Source: Volvox africanus (taxonomy: Eukaryota > Chlorophyta > Chlorophyceae > Chlamydomonadales > Volvocaceae). From it: 64,000 nucleotides of DNA. The stretch is from positions 1,902,001 to 1,966,000 of the forward strand of contig BSDZ01000017.1 of assembly GCA_030268105.1 (NCBI GenBank), in the 5' to 3' direction. Below, piece after piece: positions 44,576-56,600 of the stretch (positions are counted from its first letter, which is position 1; every line of letters starts with the position of its first letter). The position numbers were made by a program, and so were the translations under genes. A model generated the notes under the pieces. It saw nothing but the letters and a program-made list of their open reading frames with translations, made no database searches and was not told the origin of the DNA.

Positions 44576-45510
44576 TGTGACACGTGGGTTTTGACAGGAG
44601 AGTTCAGGAGGTCGCTGCGGGACATGGAATCGTGAGGACTGTTGCTGTCCTTGCGTACATACAGGGATTTTTATTGTGACACTTTTAAGATGTCTGCCTT
44701 AGCTTTCAATTTGCGTCGATCGCTCTCGTTTATTGGATGTGAAGCGCGTGCTCGCCTGTGATGCTGATAATTGCTGGTTGTGCGAGGAACAACCGTTGGT
44801 GAGGCGGCATTGCTATTTGTGAGGTTGGTCAACTATCTGCTATTGTGCGTACCAAGTATCACATAGTTATTGTTGTGCTGGCGAATAACGCCAGCGTTGC
44901 GATATTGGTGTGTGTGTGAGCGTGTGTGCGGGCTGACAGCGAGTGTGCGACATATGGTTTAGGTCGTGTGTTGACGCCAAGGCCTCTATAGTAATGACCA
45001 CCATACAAATCACGGACAATCATTTGCTTCAAGACTTGGCACGAAACTGGGTGACCTTGGATGAGACCTTGGGTCCAGTTGATATGCCATTTGCGATTGC
45101 GCATTTCAGTTCATTTTGACCAAGAGCCACAAAACAGGCTCGGCGAAGGGAGGCATTGATTTTTATCTCCCTTACATAGGCACATGCGTGCATATCCTAG
45201 GGCGATTTCATATTAGCCGTGGCGTGCTGGGTGTGTACACGGACGCGGAATAATTGAGGTACGCTAAGGAGGAAATGATGCGACACGTCACCCTTCGTAC
45301 ACCCGTTACAGTGTAAAATACACACACGTTCGCACGTGTCACAAGCTCATTTTGCCAACGGATGCCGTAACTGTGGTGCTGGTGCTGCTGTAACTGCCGC
45401 ACGCGACGTGTAATTAATTCATCCTGGGCACGCCGAAGGGCTGTTGTACTGCGTTGCGCCACGCTTGTCATCCCAGCCGACGAATAAGACTTCTCCCCGG
45501 GAGTCACCCT
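44576..45510. other. Convergent intergenic region
   Basis: This lies between the 3' ends of the CBP60-like gene (+) and the small membrane-protein gene (-). It holds a TG-rich stretch near 44908-44932 and TTACAGTGTAA at 45306-45316, which offers TGTAA on both strands. No coding frame here has motifs or partner exons. Confidence 0.4.
45306..45316. terminator. Candidate two-way poly(A) signal
   Basis: TTACAGTGTAA contains the green-algal poly(A) motif TGTAA on each strand. It lies about 200 bases past the stop of the small membrane-protein gene (-) and about 735 bases past that of the CBP60-like gene (+). The function is inferred from the motif and position only. Confidence 0.3.
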
Positions 45511-45999
45511 TCACTTGGCCTCCTCCTTCTTGCTCCCACCGGCAACAAGCCAGTACACGCCTTCATTCCCCGGGGGTTTGGGTGGGAGTGGAGGACGCAG
45601 GCGGTCAGCGTGGGGTCAAGGACAGGAGGAGCACACACAAACCAGGAGCACTTACCCGAATAAGCTGCCACCGTCCACCATGCCAATTGGTGCTTCTTCC
45701 AGATATCGGGGTTCGTCGGAGCATCCCACCAGTTTACACGATGCACCCCATCATCCTCTGCACGAAACACATCAGCGCCAACACATGTGACTTCACCACA
45801 AAAGTTTCATTAAAAATAAAACATGGAAATGCACACAAAGAGCATTCCGGCCATCCTAAATGCCAATGATTAGCAGGTCTGCTGTGAAGTCCTGGTGCTC
45901 ACCACCTCCCGCCATTCCTCGCGTCTGCTGCATCTGGTGTGGTGATCGAAGGGGACGGGCGCCCCTGGCCATCAGCATCTGAGCGCGAGCACCCAACAT
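45511..45999 (-). CDS. Small single-pass organelle membrane protein
   Basis: Three exons, 45999-45903, 45757-45656 and 45560-45511, give 82 aa with matching phases. The first 30 residues are rich in Arg, Met, Gln and Ala and poor in acids (MLGARAQMLMARGARPLRS), typical of a mitochondrial presequence. A short soluble part with NWWDAPTNPDIWKK follows, then one hydrophobic helix at about 57-73 and a basic end SKKEEAK. The size and plan resemble accessory subunits of respiratory complexes, but I do not recognise the family and claim no specific complex. The last acceptor (gaatgaag|GC) is weak in pyrimidines, so the final 16 codons are less sure. It shares a 253-base upstream region with PSB28. 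Confidence 0.6.
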
Positions 46000-46252
46000 C
46001 TTTCGGAAGTGCAGCACGAAGGCGATCAAGGAGCGCAGACCAAAAGCTCTAACCAAGCTAATAGTCCTTAACCACTAAAACTTCATCCTGCTAGTCTGCA
46101 ATCCTTTACTCGTTATACTCCAGGGTGTCGTCCAGCGTACGACTGGTATTGAAACATGAAGACTTTGCTGAGGCTTACACGTATCCATTACTTGTCATCC
46201 GTACTCACATTTCTTCATCTGATTACCTTTCGGTGCAGAAGTAGAGTTAATC
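46000..46252. promoter_or_regulatory. Shared upstream region, membrane protein/PSB28
   Basis: Only 253 bases separate the outward-facing start codons of the small organelle protein (-) and PSB28 (+). This is the tightest head-to-head pair in the window, so they probably use one bidirectional promoter. No named element was identified. Confidence 0.5.
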
Positions 46253-47004
46253 ATGATGGCCCTGCGGCAAGCTCCTTTCTCTAGCGGTCAGTTTGTACCC
46301 TTTTTATCAAAGCATTAAGCTCATAAAGATCTGCCGTGGCTTTGATGTTGCATCACTGCTTGGGTACCCTGATCTTCCTTTGGTGGCGATATGACCAGCT
46401 GCAATGTCTTTGCTCCTTCGCGCAGGCGCACGCCCACTCAAGGCAGCTGCTCCCCGACCCATTCGAATGATTTCATGTGATGCGGCAGCGCTTCAGTTCA
46501 TTAAGGGTGTGAACGAGCCGACCATTCCCGAGGTCCGCCTGACGCGATCACGGACAGGTGCTAACGGAACAGCGACGTTCGTTTTCGAAAACCCAAGCAT
46601 TTTCCAGGCAAGTCAAGCGGCATTTCGGGGATTGACCGCTGTGGGAAATAGCATTCGTCGTGTGTCCGTCGACCTGCGCTCTCGTGTGGCGCTTGTCTGC
46701 CGTCCTGCACCTCCGCCTAAAGATTTTCATGCTTCTTCTGACGCTTTCGGGATTCGAATGACCATAACGTTGGGTTTTTATATATTGGCAGGCGTCCGGC
46801 GAGATGGGTGACATCACAGGACTCTTCCTGGTCGACGACGAGGGTGTGCTGAGCACCACTGACGTGAAGGCGAAATTCATCAACGGCAAGCCGCAGGCGA
46901 TTGAAGCAAAGTATCAGATGCGCAGTCAGTTCGAATGGGACCGCTTCATGCGCTTCATGGACCGGTATGCAGAGGATAACGGTCTGGGCTTTGAGAAGAA
47001 CTGA
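46253..47004 (+). CDS. PSB28: Photosystem II assembly protein Psb28
   Basis: Psb28 binds photosystem II assembly intermediates (CP47 module, RC47) on the stromal face of thylakoids. Exons 46253-46286, 46426-46607 and 46792-47004 give 142 aa. Residues 1-28 ([20 protein letters not shown] and on) have the Ser/Ala/Arg-rich look of a chloroplast transit peptide. The mature part carries the family's fixed landmarks in order: IQFIRG-like [56 protein letters not shown] and the C-terminal [20 protein letters not shown]. Its mature length of about 110 aa fits the cyanobacterial protein. The second intron starts CAG|gcaagt and is a GC-AG intron. ATG 46256 is an equivalent start. ATG 46404 alone would lose the first exon and half the transit peptide. 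Confidence 0.95.
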
Positions 47005-47688
47005 AGGTGCTGGACGATGCTTTATCTGTTGTAGAGATTTGTATGGAATGCTATGGGATACTCAAATCGGGTCGGCTGGTGTATCTTATCAACGCGTCAA
47101 GGTTCCCTCAGGACTTTCCAGCTAGGTAGAGCTCCGAATTTTCACCAGCCAAATTTTGTTACCCTATTTTGATTATGGGTGATTACCGCATAATTGGCAA
47201 GCAGCACAGGGTATTCGTGGTCAGGCGTTTTCCCTCGACAGTGCGAGGTAGCTATGTACGGCCGCATGGCAGTTTTTATAAGTGCTGTGAGCAGAATGAC
47301 GAGCGACATCAGTGGGAGTCATGCCCTGGCGTGCAGCTGCATTAGGAAAAGCTTTGCAAAAAGTGAGGTGTGCGCTGTGGTGTATGTATGGTGTGCATCA
47401 CCCCGCATGTGTGAAAAACGTAAAACCAACTTGCACGCCCAAGCGACTTGTGCGTGTCATTCCTTATCTTCTAGAAGCAGTACTTGAGCGTACCTAGCTT
47501 TTCCCGGTTCGAAATTATGCGACGATGGGCTATCAAGAAACTTTGTCCATGATCCGTGGGATTAAAACTGCTTCATCATGTAATCCGTGATGTCTACACT
47601 TCAAAAAATCAATACTCTCTGAGTTCACTGAGTTGAATTCACGTCTGTCAGCAAATTAATCACAGTAAGGAACACCCCCAACACAGCT
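47005..47688. other. Convergent intergenic region
   Basis: This lies between the 3' ends of PSB28 (+) and the BRCT gene (-). TGTAA at 47579-47583 on plus is the only candidate signal noticed, rather far from the PSB28 stop. No coding frame was supported. Confidence 0.4.
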
Positions 47689-50600
47689 TCATCCTATCAG
47701 GTTTAATTCATAAACCACGAGTGAACCCACGAGAGAGCAGCGCCGTAAGCCGCACAGCACTGTTTTGCGTCCAAGTAATGCCGACCGGGGCACAGATTTT
47801 CGCCGCTGCCAGGCGACCTGCAGTTGCCGGCGAAGCACAGGATGGTTAAACATTGCTGCGGCCACTTCAGTTGGCGCCATGTGCTGAGAGTAGTGTTGGT
47901 GGATGGCCAGCAGCAGCTCCCGCATGGTAATCCCATGGCCGTTACTGGCGCCACCGCAGCTGCGGTCACCATCGTTACAGGGTGCATTCGCGACATCAGC
48001 TCCACATACAGCACCCGGGTTCAGGATCCAATCCACTGCCTTGGCGCCAACAGCTAGATGCGCGACTTGCCACGGCCCAACGGATTGCATAAGCGTAACG
48101 GCTTGGTGACCTAGCAGGCCATGTTCGTCTTGGGGCAGCAGGAGTGTCAGCCGCGGGCCCTGCGTAGGTTAAGGTGAGGCAGCCACCAGGAGATCAGCGA
48201 CCAGGAATCATCCGTATGTTGGAATGCGGTCGCGATAAAAAAACGCACTGACTTTAGTGGATTCTTGACGCTCTGGAAATTCAGTATGATGGGGGGTTGC
48301 AAAAATATCAATCGTTGGAGCTGCAGAAGCTATTTGCACGAGCATACTGAGGGCAAGTTGCAGCGCCGTAAACTCACCACGAACACTACGGCGTCGAGAT
48401 CCTCTGATGAGACAGGCCGCGGATCTCTCCCCGCACTTACAGGGTGAAAAGATTTCGGCCCTGTCACTGGTATGGATATACAATCGTTGTCCCCGGGGGT
48501 GTCCGCTTCAGCGCCTCCATCCGACACGGCAAAAGATCCCTCGGTCGCAGGGGTTCCAGTAGTGACTTGGGCACATTGCGGCGGCTCTGTCAGCGTCCAC
48601 ACGAGGTTCTCTAGAAGCGTCAGGGGTGCCACTGATTGCAGGCCACCGGGCTGATCACCGGCCAATCCCAAACCTGCACACATTCCAGTGGGAGGCGCTT
48701 GAGAGAAAAGATTGGCCAGTCGGCTGGGTAGCGGCGCGGCAGCCGAGGAAGTGCGATCCGGACCAGAACATGCGCAACGCAAACCACAACACATGTAAGG
48801 ATTTATAGAATGTGCGTCAATCAAGCACTGTCAGACGATTCCAACTCGCATACTCTCCTCCAAGGATCATATGAATCACCGCTCTATGTCGGTACACCTT
48901 ACCCTGCAGTCGCGTGCCAGCTGCCGCTTCAAATGCCTTGAGGCTGAGAAGGAATCGCTTCCGTGCCTCAAGGGTCGGCCAGGGGTCCTCCGCCGGCTGA
49001 TCACCGACACCACCATCGCTTTCAGTATCCGTCAAGACCGCCGATTCATGATGCGCACCATTCCGAGTGCCTGCACCATGCGGCGCTTCGAGACCAGAGT
49101 CTCCGGCCCTACTCACGTCCGTTGGCTGACCGCTGTGGCCCTCCGCTGCCCAAGAATGTGCGGCATCGCCTATCAACCGCTGCAGCGCGTGCGTGATGCC
49201 GCGAGAGAGGCACACAAAGTCACTTGCCGAGGGGTCATCGGGCGCAGCCTTTGAGCTCTCCTTTAGCTGAGGCTCCTCCCCCGTGTGCTCCCCTGCCAGC
49301 CTGCGGAACGACAATGATATGGGCTTGTCGCATGGTTGCATGTGCATGGTGCGATGGCGCAGGATAAGCCCATACCATGATGACGATAAGACCATACCAT
49401 GATGACGAAGGCCTGGGCACGTGGTGGCTGCCCTCGGACAGGCGGGGCGGAAAAGGCGAGTGCCAATGCCGCCGATGTTTAAGATCGCGAGAAGGGTGCT
49501 AGATACCTGGCAAACATCTGAATATCGCTATAACTGGACTTGGACATCGCATGAAGGCGATGGAATGGATAGAGGCGGTGAATCTGGGTGAGGAGCGTAG
49601 TGACTCCGCGAGGGATCATACAGATAATCGTACATACGCACCCAAAAGTTCTGCACTGCTAACAGGTTATTCCGGCGCCACAATTATAAAACCAGTTAAT
49701 AAAAAATCTTGCGAACAATCAGAGGACTGACCGCAGACCATCAGGAGGACGTACGGACAGGCGCACAGCCAGTCTGGGCTCGTGCATTGACATGGGGTTG
49801 GCGAGCTATACCTTGTGAGAGATCGTGGCGACAGCAGGTGCACCCCCCACGCTAGCCAGTGGCTCGCCCGGGAGTGCTCACATACCACCGCTGTAGCCCC
49901 GCACTTAAGATGGGTAGCAGAGCTGATATGACCGCCCAGGGCCTCCACTGCAGTGGCACACCTGCAGTGTTGCCCGGCACGGAAATGGACGGGTATATTT
50001 GTCTGGTATAATGAGGCAACTCGCTCCCCCGGATAACGACAATCCGACCTCCACGATCCCATCAGGCCTTACATTTCTGCTTGTTGGCGGGGCAGGCAGC
50101 GGTCGATGATTACCACCGCGCCCTCCAGCAAACCTCTTCCGGCGCTCGCGCTGGTGTCTCGCCGACCTTCCTCGCCGTGCATAAGCCCATTCGAGTTGGC
50201 ACCATGACCCTGCCGCTGCAAAATGTCCCTTGCTTGCAGCCTCCCCCCATTACGATACCTGCGGAAGATTTTAGTGTTTGCGTCCCCAAGCTGCACAGGA
50301 TTCAAGGCGTTGTCAGTCAGCCCTAAACAGCCGAGGGCAGCTGTGGCTTCTGCAAGTGATGGCGAAAGCCCAGACGCGTCGCTTTGGCGACCAGAACATA
50401 CTGCCGTTGCCCGCATCTGCTCCCATGTACCCTCAGAGTGTCGCTGCGACTGCGAATCCGGTGGCAGCGCTTGCTCTGTCGTGGCCGCCGCTGCAACGTC
50501 TGCAACTGTGATGTGCTTAACAGTGGCGGCAGCCACTGGATCTGCCGAACGCCGCTGCTGGTGCTGAGGTAAATTGTGAGCAGCCTTTGGGGATGCATCA

Positions 50601-53600
50601 ACCCCGTGCTCTGTTGCGGCGGTCGCCAGCTGCCGTTTTCCAGCTTCAGCACACAATCCTGGATGGCCTACCGCCTGACTCCCCAAACACAACAATCTCT
50701 CCATCATCACTGCATTTAGCACCGTGCCCTCAACCCCAGCTGCCCCATCACCACCGTATACATGAAGCGCGCCTCCACCATCGTCCAGTGCCGGATGGAC
50801 GGCCGCTGTAGCTGCCGCCGACCCTGCAGGCAGCGGTGTCTTCAACCCCGCTGCGGCCCTTCCTGCCGCCACCAGCGCCTCTACGTCCAGCATCCCATCG
50901 TCACTCTCCTCGCCATCCAACCCCGGTCCCGGAGTGACTGGCATCGCATCCTCCCCAACCCCTGCGGCTGCGGCCGCAGCATCATTCGCCCCTGCAGACA
51001 TCTGGCATCGGCTGGGACCCCACCTGCCGCACACGGAGGAACCTTGGGGTGAGCGCTCTGCCCCCCAGGGCATCTGCGATCTGCGCAGCCGGATCTCCTC
51101 TGGTTTCAAGACCGGCAAAGTGAACGGCGCGCAACTGGGCGCCTGAGAGGACAACAGAAGGGCGCCCTCAACCTTGCTCTGGCTGTAGCCGTGGTAACGT
51201 TGGCTGCCAGGCGCCGGGGCGCGAAGTAAGGCCATGAGCCCATGACCCTGGCTCTGGCCTGGAGCCGACGCGTGGCTTGATTGGCAGAGTCCATGATAGC
51301 CCTGAAAATCCTGGACCTGGCTGGAAATCTGATCAGCACGAAGACCAGTGCCTGGAGTGTGTTGGCCATGACGCGGGCCTTCCTGCTTGCTTCGGTTTAG
51401 CACAGATGTGTCTACAGCGATTGACGTCTTTGTGGCTGGTGCCTGAGTTCCGGCAGAGTGCTGTTCCTGGTGCCTCTGAAAGCTGAAAGCCGTCACAGGG
51501 CCTGGAGCAACGCCGGCCTCCTCAGGCTCAGTCTTAAAATGCAAGGGCTGTAATGTCTGGCATGAGGCGGACCTTTGTTGTGACCCGCTCGAGCCGCGCG
51601 GTGAGTGCAGGACCCCTTGCATCGTTCCTACATACGTAGGAACGACCGATGTACTCGTCACAGCCTTTTGGCTAACTTTCGTAGGTGTAGTTGATGGTGC
51701 TGTAGGGAGTGGCGCCTTTATTGAGACGGGCGTGAAGCGCCGTGGCTGCCGCTGTTTACGCCGGCCCTGAGAGGATAGCAACGTTGGTGTGCGGGAGTCC
51801 ATCTTCCGTGCTGCCGGTTTAGAGCCGCCTACGCCGCAGCTGTTGCTGCTATCCTCGTAGCCACAATGTTTGGCCTCGCCCCTGGCCCCGCCGCCGCTGC
51901 CGCTGCCGCTGCCTCCCCCGCTGTATTCGGGTATGTTGGGCCTGCTGACGGGAAAGCTGAATTCTGGCGTCACTGTAACGGGGGTCCGGCACTCCACAAC
52001 GTCATCATTATCCATGTCCACAGGTTGGTCATGCTTTTCATCCAGGCATGTGGGAGACAAGGACCTGGGCCTCGGCGTCAATGCTGCTGCAGCACTCGTA
52101 CAGCCCTCAGGGTAAGCTACCGCGTCATCGCCGCCCACATGCGTCCCTGCATCATCAGCATTGGCAGTTGTGAGTGCAGTCCCAGTCGGGGTCACGCCGC
52201 CGCGTTGCATGAGAGGCGACGGCCCGAAGCGGTCTAGGAGAGCGGATGGCCTTAGGTCCGGGCTGGGGCTTGGAGTAGGTGTAGAGCTGCCCGATAGCTC
52301 TCCGTCCATCTGCGCTTGACCAGGCCCAAGACCGGACGCCGCCGGCTCCGTCCAAGCACAACCTGAGCCCTTGCCATTGCCTTCATACTGGGAAGGCAGG
52401 GGCATGGCAGCAGCGGCAGCGACGGCTGCGGCCATGGCAACTGCGGAGGCAGCACAGGTAGGCCTTTCCACAGCAATTGCCTCAACTCCCAAGTTGGCTA
52501 CCTGGGCGGCGAGGCTGCTTACATCAACAGTCGGGTCAAGCAAGTAGGGGCTGTCAGGCTGTTGTAGCTGCTGCCGGCACGGTGTGGTTGTTGCTTCCAC
52601 GACGCTGCCAGCTGCTGCCATACGCATGCCGCAGTCCAGGCCCACCTGTGCTGGGGACATTATTGGAACCCCCGGCATATATTTTGGGCCATTGACTGAC
52701 CGAAAGATCTCCCTGCGCTGCGGGGACGCGCCAGGCCCGAGCCTATGCTGTAAAGTTAGCTCCAGGTCGTGTTCCCACTCCATGCTGTCCGGCCCCCCGT
52801 TGCGCAGGTCTCCATGACGATGGATATTGTCCACATGAAGATCCCCATTCTTGTGGAAGGTCCCATGGGCAAGGAGGCTGGGGTCCGCGGAGTGGTCCAA
52901 ATCGGGATCACGGAAGCCTTTGCCGATGATACCATCGACATCCGATGCAGAAACAGTTAGTGCGTTGCCTACTGGCGGCCCTGGGTTGCCGCCTCCCACG
53001 TCCTTACGTGCGGGGAACCCCATCTCAATTGTCGGCTCGCTTACATCACAGGCCTCACGCGTGCGACTGAGCTTCTGCTGCTGCAGCAAGCGTACCAGCT
53101 GAGAGAAGCTGATGTCGCCATCTTTGCCGTCGCCGCTGCGCTCGCCAGGTCTGTCCTCATAAGGCTCCTCACCAAGACGGGTTTCCGGAGGATCCACAAC
53201 CACAAGCGCTGGCGCCTGGCATGAAGCTTTTGAAGGAATGTAGAGCACCGAAGATGCTCGCCGACCCGGTGCTACGGCCTCGTGGCAAGATTGAAATGAG
53301 TCAGGAAAGCCGCCATCACTACCACCGCCCTGTGGCGGTGCGAAGGCCGGTGGGTTCCCGATCTGAGGGCTCCGCAGCTGCTGGCGGGCCTCTCTCAGGC
53401 CTTTAATGAGCTGTGTAAAGGATGGCTCCGCGGTTGTGTTCATGTAGGTGTCACTGGGTGTCCAGCCAGCATGTGCCGGGGCCCTGCTAAATATTGCAGA
53501 TCCCCCTGCCGCCCCTGCCGCAGCGGTCGAGGCAGCGCCTGCGACAGCGGCCCTTGCAGTAGCCTCGTGTATCGGGTGGGACATCGCATCATCATCCCAC

Positions 53601-56600
53601 GCGGAATAAGGCCCGCTAATATGGTCCTCCACGGCAGGAGTGGCATCTTGGCAGCCAGTTATCTCGGCAGTCATCGGGCTAGCAAACCCCTCATGTGGTC
53701 CCGGTACAGCAAGCGCTTCACGGGCCGGATCCTCGCAGGCCTCGAGCTCCCACAGCTCAGAGAGCGTGGGAGCAGCGGCGTCAAACTCCGGGCCATGCCT
53801 TGCAGCCGCACACCCAGCCATCACTCCCGGCTCCGCCGTCGGATCGTGTAATGGCGGTGAGTGTGATGGGGGCGACAAGGTTGCAAAGCCATCACCCGTC
53901 CCTTTTGCCTGCTCGCATATGGAAGCCCCTACTAATCCGCCGCCACCTCCGTAGCCCATCACCAGCTCCTTCCTCGCCTCCCGCATACCCATTATCAGCT
54001 GCGTCATGGGCCCCGGCATGTCCGTCTCGAAATGTTCATCTGCCGCACTTTCAGGGCTGGCGTGTATGTTGGCAATACAGGCCTCCAGGAGGGGCTCTAT
54101 AACCTGCTCTGCTGGCCCAACTCTAGCGCCCTGAGGAAGCGGAAGTGCATGCTTGTGGCACTCCACATCTAGCGTTGTGGGTCCCCAACAGCTGAGCTGT
54201 GCGTCATGGCACGACGAGGGCCTGACCGACACATCGCATTCTTCCCGGCCAGGATTACACTGAGCCCATACGACTAGATGGTCAGCGCGTTCCTGTTCCA
54301 GACAAGAATTTTGCGGGGCCCTCACCTGCATCCACACGGCCGCAGGCTGGTCTGGCTCCAGCAGCTGCCGTGTGCCGTGACCCGCCGCTTCTGTACCCAC
54401 ACCGGCCGGCTTCGTGGCGCCTTTCCCCATCCCTTCCCTCTCCTGGCGCAACTTCCTCGCCAGCTGTGATAGAGGTGGGGCCCACCTCACCGACACATCG
54501 CCATCATTGCTGCCTGCCTGCGTGACGCGTGGCGCAGTGGCGATACCGGTTTCCCTCGTCTGTTGGGCCCACTCCACGTCCCCTTGCTGCGCGTCCCGGT
54601 TGAGCGGTAGCTCCGCAACGTGTATGCCCAGCCCGCCTGCCCGGCCATTGCCCAGTTGCCCTGCACTAAGGGTGTTCGCAAGCTCATCACCGTCACCACC
54701 GCAGCTATGAGAGCCGCCAATATTTTGTTTCTGTGGCGAGATTTCCGCGGGCTGGGACCGTGCCTGAGAGGCATGATTTGATGGAGAGCTAGGACCACCG
54801 CGATTACTGACAGCACCCATGAGTGCCTCCTGGACTGGCTGTTGGCCCTTTCTGTCAATCAGGCCTGTTACGACTGGGATTCCGGGCTCCGAAGCCACAG
54901 GCGACATTGCTGTGACTGGGCACAGTTCCGTTGCCTCCCCCACATGGGGCATCACCACGAAATCATGACGTAGCGCCTGAAGGTCCGCAGCCAGTTGCGT
55001 CAAGGTAGGAAATTGTGGGTCCGATTCATACTTCCCCGTCCCAGCGACGGGGCTTGCTGCCTCCCTGAACCCGGTCGCACCCGTGACATAAGCCATCCTG
55101 TCGTTGCCTCCAACGGTGTAAGGGCCGCCGGGCGGGGTCTCGAGAGACCTCATCCCATTGCTGGGCAGCTCATTCAGGGTCAGGCCCGCAACTGTTCCGG
55201 TTGCGAAAGCAGGATCCTGCATAGTGTGGGTTGTATGCCCCGATTGCTCCCTTAGCAGCGGGCGCTCTGTAAGTCGCCCGAAAGTGACCGCAGCCGCCGA
55301 TGGGACGACCAGCCCCACCAGTGGCGCTACCGGCAACATGTTGCTGAGGACCGAACCCTGGGACGACTTCGGAGAGGCCAACACCTCCAGGAGCGCCATT
55401 CCGGTAGAATGCCGCACCTCTAGACCATCCGGGTGGCCTCTACCTTGCATCCAGCAGTCCTCCATGGGGCTGATGGAGGCAGGGGAGCCACCAACAAGTC
55501 CCCCTCGGGAGCTGCTGTTTGCCGCGGCTCCTACATCAAGGCCACAGCACATGGCTTCTCGTACGCGTGGTAGTTCATTCAGAACACCGATGCTGCATGT
55601 TCGCAGCTGCAGAGCATCCGGAGGCGCATTGTCGTTAGCCACTGGTTCCTGCAGGTGCTGTACATGCCATGGCTTTGCCGGCAGCAGTGCACCGCCGTCT
55701 CCCCCGCCACAAACATCCTCCGTCAGCTGAAGCGGCTCAGCCAGCTCATTCCTCCCGTCACCGGGTCCAGCACCAGGCGTTGGAGCCCCGTTCATGCCTG
55801 TGGGGCCCGGGACCGGCGGGTTGTCCTCGGGGATGGAAGACACGCGCACGCGCCATGGGCGGCGAGATACCTCTGCAGGGGCGACAACTGGGGCTGCCGC
55901 ATGAAATTCTAGCAGCGGATCATCCGTCTGGCTAAAGTGTACCCGCCAAGGCGCCGGCTTTTGAATAGTATTGACACATGCAGGTGCGGCTGAAGGCACG
56001 GCTGCGGCAGAGGGGCCAGGTGTGGGTTGCCAAGGTCCTGGGGCCCTGCTGCTGGTCGTCGTGAATTCAGGCTTGACGAAGGTGTCCCGCTTGAGGACCC
56101 AAGGTGTGGCGGCAACCGCAGTCGGCGGCTGGATGCCGGTCGGCCGCGAGGAAAACGTGGACTTCGCTCCCAAGAACGCGCCAGTTGAGGTGGTTGTGCC
56201 GGTAGGGTGGTCTGGATCACGGATAGGACGTGCACTAGTTCCTTGCGCAGCTTGATTTTGTGGTTGCTTCGTGCCTGTAGGCTGCTGTCTGCTGCCCAGC
56301 GGTTTTCGGATACCCGTGCCCTACAAGTGTGTGGGATAGGGGGCCTTTGCTTCACCCGTGGCCACTACCTGACAACCCCTACCTTCCCCTGTATTTTGGG
56401 GCACCCTCATCCGTTCACCCATGTTGACTTCTCCGAAATCGGAAATTTTCCCGGGTTCAGCACCCACCACCAGCACCCAGTGGAATCTGCCGGATCAACG
56501 CCGGCCTCAACTCCACTCCTGGTCGGCTCGCAAGTCAATACAACTGGCGTCCTCACCGTCCATCAACATCGGGGGCACATCCACATTCAATCAGTGGAGG

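Noticed and set aside
47440..47520. Possible tRNA B box (GGTTCGAAATT) near 47506
   Set aside because: No matching A box, acceptor stem or cloverleaf could be built around it.
53695..55935. Many long plus-strand frames opposite the giant BRCT exon
   Set aside because: They are antisense shadows of a GC-rich coding exon; the minus frame carries the motifs and splices to BRCT exons.
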